Of a DNA stretch of 64,000 nt, positions 20,879 to 35,449 are shown one piece after another. Source of the DNA: Paraspadella gotoi (lineage: Eukaryota > Chaetognatha); NCBI GenBank assembly GCA_051294375.1, contig CM119264.1, forward strand, positions 30,073,693-30,137,692, written 5' to 3'. The translations under genes were made by a program, and so were the position numbers. Every line of letters starts with the position of its first letter. The first letter of the stretch is position 1. The notes beneath the pieces are model-generated. The model saw only the letters and a program-made list of their open reading frames with translations, had not been told where the DNA came from and did no database searches.

Positions 20879-23800
20879 AATTTTCCAAAGCCTCACCAAA
20901 GAAGAACTCACCACTTTTAATTCTTTTAACTATTTAGGGCATCGCAAATGCACCCGCTTTTTCCTCTATTCCTTTTAAACGGTTTTACGGTTGCACGCGT
21001 TTTCATTTTGATGGCTTTGTTTTTGTTTTTTGGTTTTACTCACCAGTTTTATTTTCCTCTTTTCCCTCCCCCTAACTCTTACCTTGTTATGGAGGTATGC
21101 GTTACATCTAGCCAATACTGTTACTCCCACGAGTAACTCAGTTACACAATTTAATGCTAGTCCATCGTAATCGTCTTTCTCCAGTTTAGTATGTACTTTC
21201 TGCTATGTATGGTTTGATGTTGCATTTTAAAAGAAAACTTATTTAGCCTGATTTTTTTTCTAATACGAAAGTTTGTTTTTTTAACTTGAATACAAAGGGC
21301 GTTGAAAGGCATAATGTCGGGCCGAGGAGCCACTACTCGTAGGCATGTACCGTCAATGCTCTTCATATTTCTTTCCCTCACGAAAGTCTACTACAATTTT
21401 TGTCGATTTTTTTAAAAAATTGTTTTAAGATTCATTTAATTGCATAAAATTTAAGAGGTTGTTGACAAAACAATTAAAATCGTCCTTTGTGTTTTACTAC
21501 TGCCATCTTTTTAATTTTCACTCAACTAAAAAAATTACGATGTTCGTATCCATGTTTGGTGTGAAGTTGTGACGAATTCGCTTCCTCAGTATATGCTTTC
21601 TTAAATTTATCATTTAAAAAAAACATAGCGACACTAAGCAAAAAAAGCGTATCTCTCTCGTTCTTTAAACCACGTTTCAAACTCACGATTTTATACCTCC
21701 AGTCATGAAATTTATTTTCACCCCTTTGACTCGTCTAAACCCCCTCTTTTGGCCTGGGCAGATATAAAAAAGGCCAATCTGTTTTTATTGGCGTAGGTTT
21801 TAATCGTAGAAGCTTTTCAAACATTTTTATTATTTTGTTTTTAGTCGATTCACTGAATTTTCTAACAATTTTCTCCCGCAGGGAATTCCTTTACCTTTTC
21901 ATCCGTTTTTATGTATCGCTGTTGTTGTTGTTCCATTTTCTTTTAAATATCAATTCCCGTTCGTATTCACGAACATTTATGGGAAGTTTAAAAAACGAAA
22001 CTAACACCCTTTTTCAAAAATAAAAAAGCTCATGGATTTTTTGGTTCCTTCGTTCGAATAAATCATTATGTATGGAGGCAAAGTGAAGTACTATTAATTC
22101 TGAACCGTTAAGCTTTTTCCGAAAGATATTTATTGGGCCTATAATTGCGTTGCTTCGGGTTCTGGTTTTAGATTTACATTTTTACGCCAAGATTTCAGCA
22201 TGTCCGATTACCAAATAATTTAAATGTTTTATTCCTATTAACTTTTAAACACGGACTATTGTGGTAATTTTAGTTCTTTAATAACCTAACCCTGGACAAA
22301 AATATAAATCAAATGATACATTATCGCGTTCATTTTCGTGAACTTAAAAAAGTTAAACATAAGAATTTTCTCAGCTTTACCACTGTCTTCCAGTTTTGCT
22401 TACTTTTCACTACACAATACTTAAAAAAAAGATTCTAAACTTTTGACGTTTCACGTATGGGATCTTTGACTATAACCATTTTTCTTAACTTATTTAGGAT
22501 TATCATCGTGTTCCTTCGCTTTTTGGGAATGATGGGTGTGTGAATTAAATGTATCGAAGGCGTTTCCAGTATAACACCAACTTTTATACCTATCGGCCTT
22601 GCATTGTGATATAAAAAAAAACTTTCTCCTCCAAATCTTCACTAGAGGATCAAATTAAAAAAAAGATCCTTTTGGTTTTGTTTATTTAACACTATAGAAT
22701 AGATTTTTACTTCACTATGATATTGGTCTCTTTGATACGTTGTCGTATTTTCATACGTAGTTCATGTAGTAGCTCAACAAAGATATCACTTGAATCAACG
22801 CTAAGGAAAAAGGAGGAAGATCAACGCGTCTTCCGCTTAATTTTTAGTTTTTTATTCAAAACCGTTTTTTCGCTCTTTTTCTTTTTCACTTAATTGGATA
22901 AGAAATTTTTTTTTTGGCCAATTTTCAAATAAATTTATGTATCAAAACCGATTTTCCGTTCCAAAGCACTCAATTTTCTTTTTTAATCTTCAGGTGTTAC
23001 GAGTGAACTTCAATCTCTATTGTGATAATACCCATGATTACACTTGACTGCTAAATATGTGCTGTATAAGATGGACTTTGCGGACCATTATATGAAAATT
23101 ATACGTATCTTTTGGAATGTTTTTTGTTTTGTAGACTTATTAAATCAAATCAACACGTTTAAGGAATTTTTCATTGTCAAAAGGATAATTTTATAAAGTA
23201 AATTTACTTTTAAAAATTAATTTATTCAAAAAGATTGTACTTTTCTTGTTATGGGTTTCTTAAACTATGCATTTAGTTTGGTATTAAAGCTTTAAACGCG
23301 GTAAAAATATTTAACTCGAATATTCTTTCGCTGACCAATCTACGTTTTGGGTCGTTGGGTGTCCCTTGCTTGGGTCACAAAATGTTCTTCCTATGTGTGC
23401 AACCTACTATAGCTTTTTTACTATTTTTCGCGAAGCTTTTAAAAAATTCTTAATAGACTCGTTTAAGCTTTCTTAGCAGTAGAAAGGGGATGCAGTTTCA
23501 ATGTTTCCGCAAAGTTACTTCTGAACTATCTCAACCATTGGCCTTCAATATTATAATTATATAGGTATATGTAGTGTTCATTCGTCAATACACTTGTGAC
23601 TTTGATATGATTGTTATTATTCTGTGTTACTATGGCGCCTACTCTTAAGATAGAGCTGGAATCTTTTAATCATATAATCCTGACGTGTATTCTTAGACCT
23701 CGTTCAGATTGAATTGTTACGAATATTATTCATATCTACGTAGAATACTGTGAAACTTTCCAGTAGCTTTTTCGGTTATCTGGGAAAACAACCTGGCATG

Positions 23801-24526
23801 AAATATTATGCGTTTTGCTTCCTTTATTTGTAGGTCCTGATTAATTTTGGAAAATAGAAAATTTTCAGCCACCCTTAAAACGTTTTTTCATTAATTGTAA
23901 CGAAGGTAGAAATACTAGCTCGTATTTTTAAATTACACAAGGCAGTTTTGAATTCTGTTGTATTCATACCGAGACCAAGATTCAATACAGTCAAAGATGA
24001 AAGTAGGAATTATATACTATATTATACCAATATATTCATGGAAGTAACCTCAGTTTAAAATAGTTCAAAACTTTTTTCAAAGATTTTTGCAATTACTCGG
24101 CCATTTGCGTTCTCAATTTTAAACAAAGGTTAAAGCGACAAAATTAACGTGATACTATTTAAAAGGAAACAGAAATAAATAGGCTTATCATTCGGGCATC
24201 TCTATACGAAGACACCATGCGCATCTTTGCCACATTTCTGGAAGCGGAACTCTTAGAATCAAGTTGCAAGAATTTTTTTTGCAAACTCAAAATTTTTTTT
24301 AGCTTTAACAAAATTCCTGATGCCACTTTTTCGGCCGAATTCACAAGTTGACAATAAAAATTGGAGGGAGGGGGCTGATGGCGGCAACTAGTCGGCCGAA
24401 ACTGGCATTTTTCAAAAAAAAAGTATGCCTAGTCCTAAGCTTTCAAAAACTGGGAAGAAGAAACCAATCGTCATATGGTGGGCTAAAAAAAACCTAGGCA
24501 GAGGGATCTAGGAATTAAAAAGCGTC
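20879..24526. other. HIPK 3' flank, probable long 3' UTR
   Basis: A 3.6-kb AT-rich stretch between the HIPK stop and the convergent ariadne-1 stop. No open frame exceeds about 75 codons and none has a recognisable domain. AATAAA signals occur, for example at 22057-22062. HIPK genes usually have long 3' untranslated regions, so much of this may be transcribed. That is inference. Confidence 0.45.
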
Positions 24527-27500
24527 CTAAGTGTCGATCACTTCGGATTGTTGATATTCCCAGAAGTCTTTCTCGTATCCCTCGTGACAGTGACTTAGTA
24601 AGACGGTCCGGCGGTTCTCGCAATAGCGCGACTTGTCCTGAACCTTCTGCTTGATGTCAACGAGGATGTCCGATGTGATGTCTCGCTCCAGATATTCTGA
24701 GAGTTGCTCCGTCGCGTTTTCTAGATCTTTTTGATTGTCCTAAAACGAGAAAGTTTAAAAACGAAAAATCGCAATAGAAGAAATTTCCTCATAATACAGT
24801 TTACCAAGACAGAAGATTGGCTTTTAAACTTAATTACGACGATAAAAAGCAAAAATTGTGATTAAGTAACAATTTTGTTCAATTAAAATATCAAAACGGG
24901 CGTCATTATAAACATCAATTACAACAAAGACCCACCTCAAATATGATCGAGTGATTGTTTCTCTTCAAGTAAAAGGCAAAGACGTAAGTGTACATCAGCG
25001 TGCTCCTGCACTGAGTCAGGACGTCCACGGCCTTCTTCAGAAACTGAACTTCGATCCAAGACATGTTGTGTTGCTGCATTTCCTCCATCTTTTGCCTCAC
25101 GGAGGCGTACAGCTTGTGTTCGAACTTAAGCGACTGCATGTGGTTCATGTATCTGCGGACGGAAAACAAAAAATTCGCCTCCCATATAGCTTGGTGAAAC
25201 TCAGCTCGTCCCATTGGCTTGGTCAGCTCAGTACTCGTTCACCAACCATGGTTCAATCCCCTCATGGTCCACTGGTTATGCCGACAACATCCTGCCTAAG
25301 CATGGGGTGGTCACTGCAGGTCCAAAGCCCTGAGCGCCAGCTTTCGGGAGATGCTTCACACCCCGGGCATCACATATGCCATAATATAATGTAATCTTAA
25401 TTGGACCCTGATGTAACGACCATTTAGGGAACAAGCTCCATGATTATTTCCTCACCCCGTGAACTTACCCTTCTAAATCCTGTCCTCACCTGTTACAGTA
25501 GAAGAGATAACGAGCCAGGGCGGCCCTGGACTTTTCCTGGGCATCGCGCGCTTTCCTCGCTTCGTCCTCGTCGTATCGGTTGCAGTTGTACCACGAGGAA
25601 CCATGAGGCTCCCATGGGCCCAGACAAACCCAGCAAAAGTCCGCTTTGCAATTTTGGTTCTTACAGACCTGCGTTGAATGTTTTTTTTAAGGATAATAGA
25701 AAATAGAAAAAAACTTCTGCTCTGGCTCGATATCTCGAATTTATCCCTCTCCCGGATGTCATACCATGTGATTACATCCTCCGTCTTTTTCTATCGTCAC
25801 GTGGCACTTGGGACATTCTCGGGTGTTGGCCGCGATCCAATTCGACGTTTCACTAAAATTTGAATTACATCCGGCTTTAAATTTAATCACATTCGAATAT
25901 CAAATTGAACGACATCCGGGTTATTTAAAAATCCTGACCTGTCGTCGTCGCATTTCTTGATCCACTTTTTGAGCCAAAGGCATTTGACCGGATCGTGCCA
26001 ATTATTTCCGCAGGCAAAGCAGAAGACGTGGCTGCACTTGCATTCCACGGGTTTCGAATCTGGATAAGATACCTGAAGGAAGAAACAATATTAGTTGAAT
26101 AACGTCATTAAATTAATTATTAAATGCTATTGATGCTAGTGCGCAGTACAATATAGTATTCCCCGATTTAATACTTAAGGGAGTGGTATTTTCATACAAT
26201 TGAAACATTCTTTGAAATATTATGCCACTTCATTGATAGGGAAGCCAGAAACACAGAGTGAATAAACGAGACTGTAAGAGAGTCTTGATTGAAAGCTTGC
26301 AGGGACCTGCTATGTTATTATCTTGTAAGTGTGATGGAGGCCTGAAACTACCAAAGCCTGTCCCAAGTCAGGGACAAGATAGCTTTTTTATATAATTTTA
26401 TATTTGTTGTACCAATTTCATATAATGAATTAACTTCCGATTCTGGTTAGCATGCAATATCAATACTAAGACCTTGATGGCGTATATGCAATTGGGAGCG
26501 GGACACCAGCGCATTAGATGGTTGCAATCAACGAAAGAGTTCGTGATGTGTTGTTTGTACTTGAGGAATCACTTAGGATCCGTCACCAGTTTCCTGCGTG
26601 AGAGAGAGAGAGGGGGGGTGTTTAGAATATTGACTCTTCCATCACCAATTTAAAAGTCAACTCCCCTCCCTTCTTCACCCCAATTTGACTCACATGACGG
26701 TGTTGTCGTCGACCAAAATATCACAAGCGTGAGCGGCGCAGGAAATCTTCTGACCCATTCCCTCGTCCATAATTTTGGTGGTGAGGTATTCGACCCAGCA
26801 GCGCGTGCAAAAGTCGTGGCCGCACTCAGCGCCGCATCATCGTCGTCGGCATCGGGGTTAAACAAATGTCGCACAACGCTTCCTTGTCTCCCGACGGCCC
26901 CGCGCCTTTATGAACAAGTGGGACATAAATATTAGTAGGAAGTTGGAAGAGACGATCGCACTTAAACTTCCTTAGTTCTCTTTTTTTTTTCATCTCACGC
27001 GTTTTTCTGACAACCCTCTTACCAAGAGCCCCGAACAAGGTTCAACATCTACCTTTCTCCGCCTCTATCTGTACTCTATCTCCGTCGGAAGCGCGCCTTT
27101 TCAACTTGGCCTGGTTCTGAATCTCTCTCAACATCTTCATACCCTCGGCGGTGGGGGCGTGGGCGACGACGGCCTCCTGCGCGCGCGAACTCTTGACGCC
27201 GAACCCACCCACGGACTTCTTGGCCGAGGGGTGGGGCCCGGGGTTGACTGATTGGGGCGGGACGACGTGGGCTTCGTCGAAAAGCTTCGTCTGGTCGCCG
27301 AGATAATACCTAAACAGGGGGGGGGGGGAATCGGCAAGATGATAAGAAATCACACATTTAAAATGTAAATTCCAGCAGCGATTAACAATATTACTTGATT
27401 AAACAGTACATATACAGTACAGTACACAGTGTATAACCAATGAAATTTAAATTACGTGTTACAATTTTACGCATAGCGGCTAACAGAGCGACAATAGTGG

Positions 27501-28087
27501 CGGTCTCCTAAAAACGCTTTCAAATCACGGGCACCGGACATAAAAAACTTTATGTAGCACTTACCTTCTCAATAAACTACTTTTTTTAGAACAATATTTT
27601 TAATTAATCTTTATGTTTAAAATTACTTATTTGATTACGTTGCTATAATTTTATTACCGACCTATACGATTTGTCTCTAACAACGGACCGAAACTAAATG
27701 AGGAACTTTTCGTTAAATTCGATAAATTTTGTATGCTTTACCTTTCCATGAGCTTTTCTTTGTCCCACCGAAAATGGTTAAGCAAAATCCTCGTGGTTGT
27801 GACAGGAATTTGAAGAACTTGATTGACATCTTTAATGCAATCGACCATGTGTCCCAAGATTTGGTCCGTAGAGAGAATGTCGTACGTAAAATCCTCCTAG
27901 ATAATAATTTATAACTGATATATATTATTATATATTATATATTATAATTAGATAGAAAATCCCTGACCACGGGTTGGGTGTCGGGGTTGTCAGGTTCGGC
28001 GAAGATGTAGGGTTCGTCGACGTCATTCTCCGAGTCGCTTTCATTGTCTGAGATTTCCGAAGGATAATTGTCTTCGTCCGAATCCAT
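24527..28087 (-). CDS. ARIH1: ariadne-1 RBR E3 ubiquitin ligase, with two reading-frame breaks
   Basis: Ten exons on the minus strand: 28087-27968, 27896-27742, 27309-27053, 26905-26694, 26593-26473, 26072-25939, 25852-25765, 25668-25490, 25152-24936, 24739-24527, about 565 codons (human about 557). In order: acidic N-terminus, UBA-like region, RING1, IBR, RING2 with the catalytic Cys in GGCNHM, and the Ariadne domain ([20 protein letters not shown] and on). ARIH1 ubiquitinates substrates together with neddylated cullin-RING ligases. All splice sites look intact, but two breaks are visible. In exon 4 (212 nt), the frame of the first RING1 Cys pair (CDIC) is not the frame of ECGHDFC downstream: 37 nt lie between, so the exon is one base too long or two too short. 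In exon 5 an in-frame TGA lies in DPK-stop-FLKYKQ, where the fly protein has Arg, as expected from CGA to TGA. Either this is a recent intron-bearing pseudogene or these are sequence errors. A Gly/Pro/Lys-rich insertion precedes RING1. Confidence 0.85.
25205..25445 (+). mobile_element. tRNA-headed SINE-like element in ariadne-1 intron 8
   Basis: A B-box GGTTCAATCCC lies at 25250-25260, preceded by an A-box-like GGTCAGCTCAGTA near 25220-25232, at about the spacing of a tRNA-type RNA polymerase III promoter. About 180 bp of GC-richer, tRNA-unrelated body follows, standing out from the AT-rich intron. Orientation is opposite to the host gene. Boundaries are approximate. Confidence 0.55.
26228..26402 (+). 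repeat. dispersed SINE-like repeat, copy 2 (ariadne-1 intron 5)
   Basis: Same block order as the copy at 12.65 kb: TTCATTGATAGGGAAGCCAG, then TGCTATGTTATTATCTTGTA, GTGTGATGGAGGCC, AAGCCTGTCCCAAGTCAGGG, and ACAAGATAGC with a T-rich tail. This is the longest of the copies I see. Confidence 0.7.
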
Positions 28088-29035
28088 GATTTCTTGTGAC
28101 GGTGACGGGGTGACGGGAAGCGCTCACCAAAAAGTCTTTCGAAAGCAAAACTGTTAAGCAGCTTCGTCGCTCCGCTGTCGTCAAGTCTTAAGATTTTAAA
28201 GCAGAAAAATTTCGTACAAACGGTTCATTTCTAAAAATTGTGGGGTTGCGTCAGCCTTGAGAAACAAATAAGTCATATATATTCATTGAACTGGTGGGAA
28301 GAAAAAGCATAAATTGGATCATGAACAATTACGTGGAAGCCTATTTTTTATTTATCGGTCATCGATTAAAAATGTTCAGACACGAATTACCCGAGAATAA
28401 AAAAGAGATAAGGCTTAGGAGAATTTCAACTGGACTGGAGTCTGACTTCCATTTTCCACGAACAGATGATGAAGACGACGACGACGACGAGGAGGAAGGC
28501 AAGGAGGAAGAGAAGGAGGAAGAGAAGGAGAAAGAGGAGGAAGAGAAGGAGCTGATTGAAGAGAAGAGACGTCATGTGGTTCTTGTTCTTCTGTTTCTTT
28601 TCTATTACAGAAAACGGATCAACGTTTTAAGAAAATTTATATTTAGGTTTCATGATAACAAGATATAACCTTTAGTATTTAGATTAAAATCTAGAATAAA
28701 TCCTAATCTTAATTTGCGCAATCACAGTTTTCTTGAGATTCTAAGTTTTGACAAGTTACAAGAATAAGGGAGACTTGTGTGTCAAATATTGTACGAAATC
28801 TATCTTTTGAGTAACTGACTAATGACAGGTGACACGATTAGAGATAATTCGTGAGAATTTTTAAAATTTCATTATAAAACTACTAGTGTCATCTTGATAA
28901 CAATGAATTGACAACAAAATAAGGCTGGATTTAGAATTAAAGAGTTTTCTTTTTCTCGCGAGGTTGGTGTCCGTCGATTCTGTGTTAGGAACCCATTTTG
29001 AAATTAGGGATCGAGTCTGTGAGGCTTCTACAGCA
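28088..29035. other. gap between ariadne-1 start and ZnT7 stop
   Basis: About 950 bp. It should hold the ariadne-1 promoter and the ZnT7 3' end (both minus strand). A + strand frame of 124 codons (28294-28668) has a run of Asp/Glu/Lys and a short hydrophobic segment but no domain; I treat it as chance low complexity. Confidence 0.5.
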
Positions 29036-31252
<2,217 letters not shown>

Positions 31253-31599
31253 CTAGGATCTTTTCCGTTTGATTGACTAGAAGACGTGGAATTTCCTATG
31301 ACCATGACGCGTCAAGGTCAACGTATATGATTCATGGTCGCAGTCTTAAAGCAGTTTTTAACTAATCTCTTCCTTTTAATAACAAAAGCTGCTCGATGGG
31401 GAAATTAATTAATATGACGATGAATACGCATAATTATGAGTTTATAATAAAAACAGATGTGTAAAACTTTGGATGATGAATTAGTTAAAAGTTGAAAGTA
31501 TGTCTCTTGTTACTTTCTATCTACTCTCATAAAACGTTAAAAAAGAACCGAATGACAATGTACATATGTAGTCAAATAAAATTTCAATTAAATGAACGA

Positions 31600-32403
31600 T
31601 CAATATGGTGCTCCTCTTCCTCTTCCCCGTCCTCGGCCACGCATTTTTCCGAAGCTCGACGATCCACCAGGGTATCCTGCCATCACGCTTCCCGCCTGTC
31701 CCATGTTCGACATGCCAAACATGGCGAGCATGTCGGCCGCGAGTTCGTTCATCGTTCCCGCGTAACGAGTTCCGTTGGCGGCGGGTGAGTGAATCCGCGG
31801 CGGACGCGAGGCCCGAGCGTCGTCGCTGGGATACATCAGGGGTTGCAGCATGATTAGCGCCCGCTGCATCGAGGACCAGGCCTGCGAGGGTGGGCCGGAA
31901 GACTCGACGCGGACGTGCAGAGGGTAGTTGAGGTGATCGTGGGCGGGATCTCCCGACGCCGCCAGTTCCGCCTCTTTCCCCGGCTCCTTCATCTTGGAGG
32001 ATCGCATTCCCTGGATGGCCAGTTTGACGCCGGTCTCCTTGGCTATCTCCCGCATGTGGCGCCCTCCGGGTCCGAGGATTCGACCGACGAAGTTGAAGGA
32101 GGGAGCGATGTGGACAGGAACGAAGAGTTTCTGTACGAGTCTCACGGTCTGAGTGTCGACACGGACGAACTCGGGATTCTCCAAATCGCGACGTCGACGA
32201 ATCTCGCGACGGATGAAGTCGATCGTGGTGGGCGTGGTCGAAGGATCGAGTCGAGACAACTCTCTCTCAAGCGACGTCCACTTTTCCTTCTCTCGCTCGT
32301 CCCACTTTTCGAGATCGGATGGCGCCGTCGCAACTGTCGCTGCCGTCGCAGCCGCCGTTGCCCCAGCCTCAGTCGCCGCCGCCGCCGCCTCCTCGTTGGA
32401 CAT
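31600..32403 (-). CDS. intronless STAR-type KH RNA-binding protein (KHDRBS/Sam68-like)
   Basis: A single exon of 267 aa. An Ala/Thr-rich N-terminus precedes a QUA1-like helical stretch (about 36-75) and a maxi-KH domain (about 90-195). The latter has KLFVPV, FNFVGRILGPGG with the GxxG loop at 111-114, then GKEAELAASGDP and LHVRVESSGPP, all typical of STAR proteins. The C-terminus ends in an Arg-Gly tract and a terminal Tyr (RGRGRGRGAPY), like the RG-rich, Tyr-ending tails of Sam68-like proteins that regulate splicing. ATG at 32403 is chosen; the frame opens a little upstream but without an ATG. It lies 222 bp downstream of LSM3 and 369 bp upstream of ZnT7, same strand. The absence of introns among intron-rich neighbours suggests a retrocopy origin. 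Confidence 0.85.
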   Translation of the reverse strand: MSNEEAAAAATEAGATAAATAATVATAPSDLEKWDEREKEKWTSLERELSRLDPSTTPTTIDFIRREIRRRRDLENPEFVRVDTQTVRLVQKLFVPVHIAPSFNFVGRILGPGGRHMREIAKETGVKLAIQGMRSSKMKEPGKEAELAASGDPAHDHLNYPLHVRVESSGPPSQAWSSMQRALIMLQPLMYPSDDARASRPPRIHSPAANGTRYAGTMNELAADMLAMFGMSNMGQAGSVMAGYPGGSSSFGKMRGRGRGRGRGAPY

Positions 32404-32624
32404 TGTTTCAATGACAAAAACGTCCACACAATTAAGGGCAAATGACTGAGAAAAATGGCAACGGATTAATTGTTTTTTTTTTTAACAAAAGAAGAAACGT
32501 CGCGAATGTTATATATATGGAGAATGGCGGGAACATGAAGAAAAACAAACGGAACAATGCGTAAAAGAAATAAACGTTTTGTTTCCGAGATGGTTGAAAG
32601 GAAAAGTGAGAAACAAATTGGCAA

Positions 32625-32893
32625 CTAAGATCTCATAGGAGGAGAGACGAGAATGACGCCGTCGCCTCTGACGAACAACATGGGAATGTTCCTCTTCGTC
32701 GTTTTATAAACTTCCTCGAACGTCTCTTCGTCTATCTCGATCGTCGTCACGCATTCCTCAACTTCGCCCAACACCATGTTGAGATGTTGGTCGTAGGCGT
32801 GGAGTCGACCGCGGAGCTCGCGATCGTTGCGCATCTGGGGAGGCGGGGAAATAAGGGAATGAATTGAGAAGAAAACGAGTTATTGTGGCATCT

Positions 32894-32939
<46 letters not shown>

Positions 32940-33183
32940 ATTCTGTAGTAGTAAGTGATCGGCCAAGTGGCCAATATCTTTCCTTGTATTGTCTTAGGGT
33001 ATTCATAATGATCGTTGCCATAAAATTCTATTCCTTAATTTTCAAAAACATTAAACATCAACTAACCTTGACATAAATCCTTTCGTCGAGACTAAGTCTA
33101 ACCAGATCGAGCGGTTCTTCGACGACGTTGGCCGGCGCCGCCTCTTTTCCCGCCGCCGCGTTCGCTTCCTCCGCGTCCGCCAT
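32625..33183 (-). CDS. LSM3: U6 snRNA-associated Sm-like protein LSm3
   Basis: Two exons on the minus strand: 33183-33067 and 32834-32625, 108 aa (human 102). LSm3 is a subunit of the LSm2-8 ring on U6 snRNA and of the cytoplasmic LSm1-7 decapping complex. After an Ala-rich N-terminus come [18 protein letters not shown] and the Sm1 motif with [20 protein letters not shown]. The Sm2 motif is [18 protein letters not shown], the characteristic LSm3 ending. The start codon is 209 bp from the FBXW5 stop. The intron contains a CT microsatellite. Confidence 0.97.
32898..32935 (+). repeat. (CT)n microsatellite in LSM3 intron
   Basis: About 19 uninterrupted CT units, read as (AG)n in the transcript of the minus-strand gene. 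Confidence 0.95.
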
Positions 33184-33391
33184 TATTTATTTTGCGTAAT
33201 ACAACAAATGTAATACAACAAATGTCAAAATGTATTTAAAATATTTCTATAATCAAAAAAATAAACCAGTCCAAAATCTAATAGCCCCGAACATGATCTA
33301 ATTCCATATCCAACAGAAAGATAATTTTTTTCCCAAAAAATCTTGAGAAATGAGATCGAAAGTGAAAAAAAATTTTTTTTTCCAAACGATT

Positions 33392-35182
33392 TCACGGGAG
33401 CATCTTCGTGATTTGACTCGTCTCCTTCGCTCTTCGACGCGATCGCCAAATTTTGACGGAGAAGTCGTCGCTGACGCTGACGAGCATCTCCGGGTCGACG
33501 GGATTGAAGGCGACAGAGTTGACGACGTCGTCGTGGGCCAACGTGGCCAAGTGGCCCTTCATCTCGGGGTAGCGTCGGTCCCAGACGTAGCCCTTGTTGT
33601 CCTCGGCCCCGCTGGCCACGAGCTCGGCGGAGACGCTGAGGAAGATGAAGAAGCAATCGTCGTTGGGCGTGAAGGCGGAGTGAGAGGCGTGAAGAGTCCC
33701 GTGATTCTCCATCGTCAGGAGATCGAAGACGTGGATGCGAATCTCTTCGGCGATCGGCGGAGGATTATGCCATTCGCCAACGCGGTAATTGGCCGGCCAA
33801 GCGCGGCAGTTTACGTAGAGGAACCGGTGGTCGGGCGATAGGGCCATGCCGATCACGTGACCGTGCATCTCGTAGAGGGCTTCCGGGACGCCGTCCGCGT
33901 CGCTTCGCACGAAGGGCTCGTAAATCGTGGGTGGGGATCGGCGGCAAGTTTCTACCCGGGAAGCGGACACGTGTTTGACGACGATCTGATGCGGGACGTA
34001 GGTCCAGGATCCCGAGGTGAAGATGAGCTGTTTGTCTTCGGGTTCACGAGGTCGATTCCAAGAGAGAGACGCGCGATCCATGGGCGAATCCATGGATCGC
34101 AACTGCTTCTTGCAGTCGGCGACGATGACATCTCGAATGGACGAACCGTTTTTGTTAATGAAATCGAAGAGGCGAACGTTATTTAAAGTTAGATCGTGAG
34201 AGATCGGGGCGTCGCTAGTGGAGTTGGATCGAGTGGAACGAATATTCCGAACTTCGTTGAGACATAATGTGGAATTTGAAGTCAGCGATGCAATCCAGTT
34301 GGTCGTTCCTGGAAGGAAAAAGCACAGTCAAAGCAAGGTGGGAATAAAAAACGTGCGATGGAAGCCCGACCTGAAATAAGGCAATTGTCGTCGAACCAAC
34401 TGCTGAAGACGTCGAAAGGCTTGTTGACGATCCTGACCAGAAGTTGATACGGATCGCAGAGATCAAAAACGGCGATTTCCCCGCTTTCCGCTCGTTGCGT
34501 TTCTAAGAATAGGAAAGGAAAAGATAACAACGATTAGGCTCATTTTACAAAGAAGCCCGAAAAAAGGCTTTACCATCCAAAACGCCAGCAACGAGCAATA
34601 GAGTCACCGAAGGGTTGAATTGACTAGATTGAGTATATTTCCACTGGAACTCTCGCATATCCTTGTTAAAAAGTAGAGTAGAGGGCCCATCGCCTGAGGC
34701 CCAAATCTATTGAAAAAGTCAGAGAAATAGGGTTTTTGTTTTGTCCATTGGAGGAATGAATAGTAGTGAGATAACGAAGGGCGAACCTTAACTGTCGTGT
34801 CTTTAGATGATGTGGCGAAGAGATTTCCATCGGGACTGAAGCTGACGTGAAGTACCTCGTCCGTGTGCTCCCGATGCACCTCGCATTCCACGCAGGGGAT
34901 TCTCTGATGCAGCCGCTCGTACTCGAATCTCCAGTCAACGTCTACTCGTCCCAAGCTTTGGGCAGACGCGGAAAGGCGCCACCTTTGAGAAAAGACGCTT
35001 TTCCACAGCAAGTTGTCTCCGGCCACTTGCCTCCAGCTCTTGCAAGTCTCGGAGGCACAGATCAATTCGGGCGCCCGCAAATGAGCGAAGATTTCGAGAA
35101 GGATCGAGTCTGGGAGTCTCTGCCAGGGGCTTTCATCCAGGCGGTTTAGGTCTACCCCTGAAGAGTCTCGTAGCCTCGGCAT
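33392..35182 (-). CDS. FBXW5: F-box/WD-repeat protein 5
   Basis: Four exons on the minus strand: 35182-34787, 34706-34574, 34502-34371, 34308-33392, 525 aa (human 566). FBXW5 is a substrate receptor of SCF (and of CUL4-DDB1) ubiquitin ligases. The F-box is at about 18-62 (WQRLPDSILLEIFAHLRAPE). A first WD repeat follows (HTDEVLHVSFSPDGNLFATS). A middle segment matches the FBXW5-specific region (SGEIAVFDL, VNKPFDVFSSWFDDNCLISG). The C-terminus has further WD repeats: GHVIGMALSPDHRFLYVNCR, KGYVWDRRYPEMKGHLATL and VVNSVAFNPVDPEMLVSVSD. The last exon is 917 bp, while the N-terminal half is split into three. The start ATG at 35182 is the first in frame. Confidence 0.93.
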
Positions 35183-35449
35183 TGTTTTATCGTTCACAGC
35201 ATAGTTTGGAAAAGTTTATTTATATCTATATAATACTGATTGGAATTTTTTTTTAAAACGAAATATCCCAAATTAGATTAAATTTTGTTTTCATTGCGAC
35301 GCAACGCTTCTTTTTTTTATTATGTGACTCGATCGACCGAAAAAAAAATATGAACTCGAGAAGAAAACATGAGCAAAACCAAATAATTCGGGGGTCAAAA
35401 TGAGACGAGGAAGAATTTCTTAGAAAAAAACTAACTATTAACTTAACTA

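Noticed and set aside
26473-26593. TGA in ariadne-1 as selenocysteine or programmed read-through
   Set aside because: The position holds Arg or Val in relatives, no hairpin element is evident, and a frameshift in the preceding exon makes error or decay more likely.
28294-28668. 124-codon + strand frame with an acidic run
   Set aside because: Asp/Glu/Lys simple sequence with no domain, antisense to a promoter gap between two minus-strand genes.
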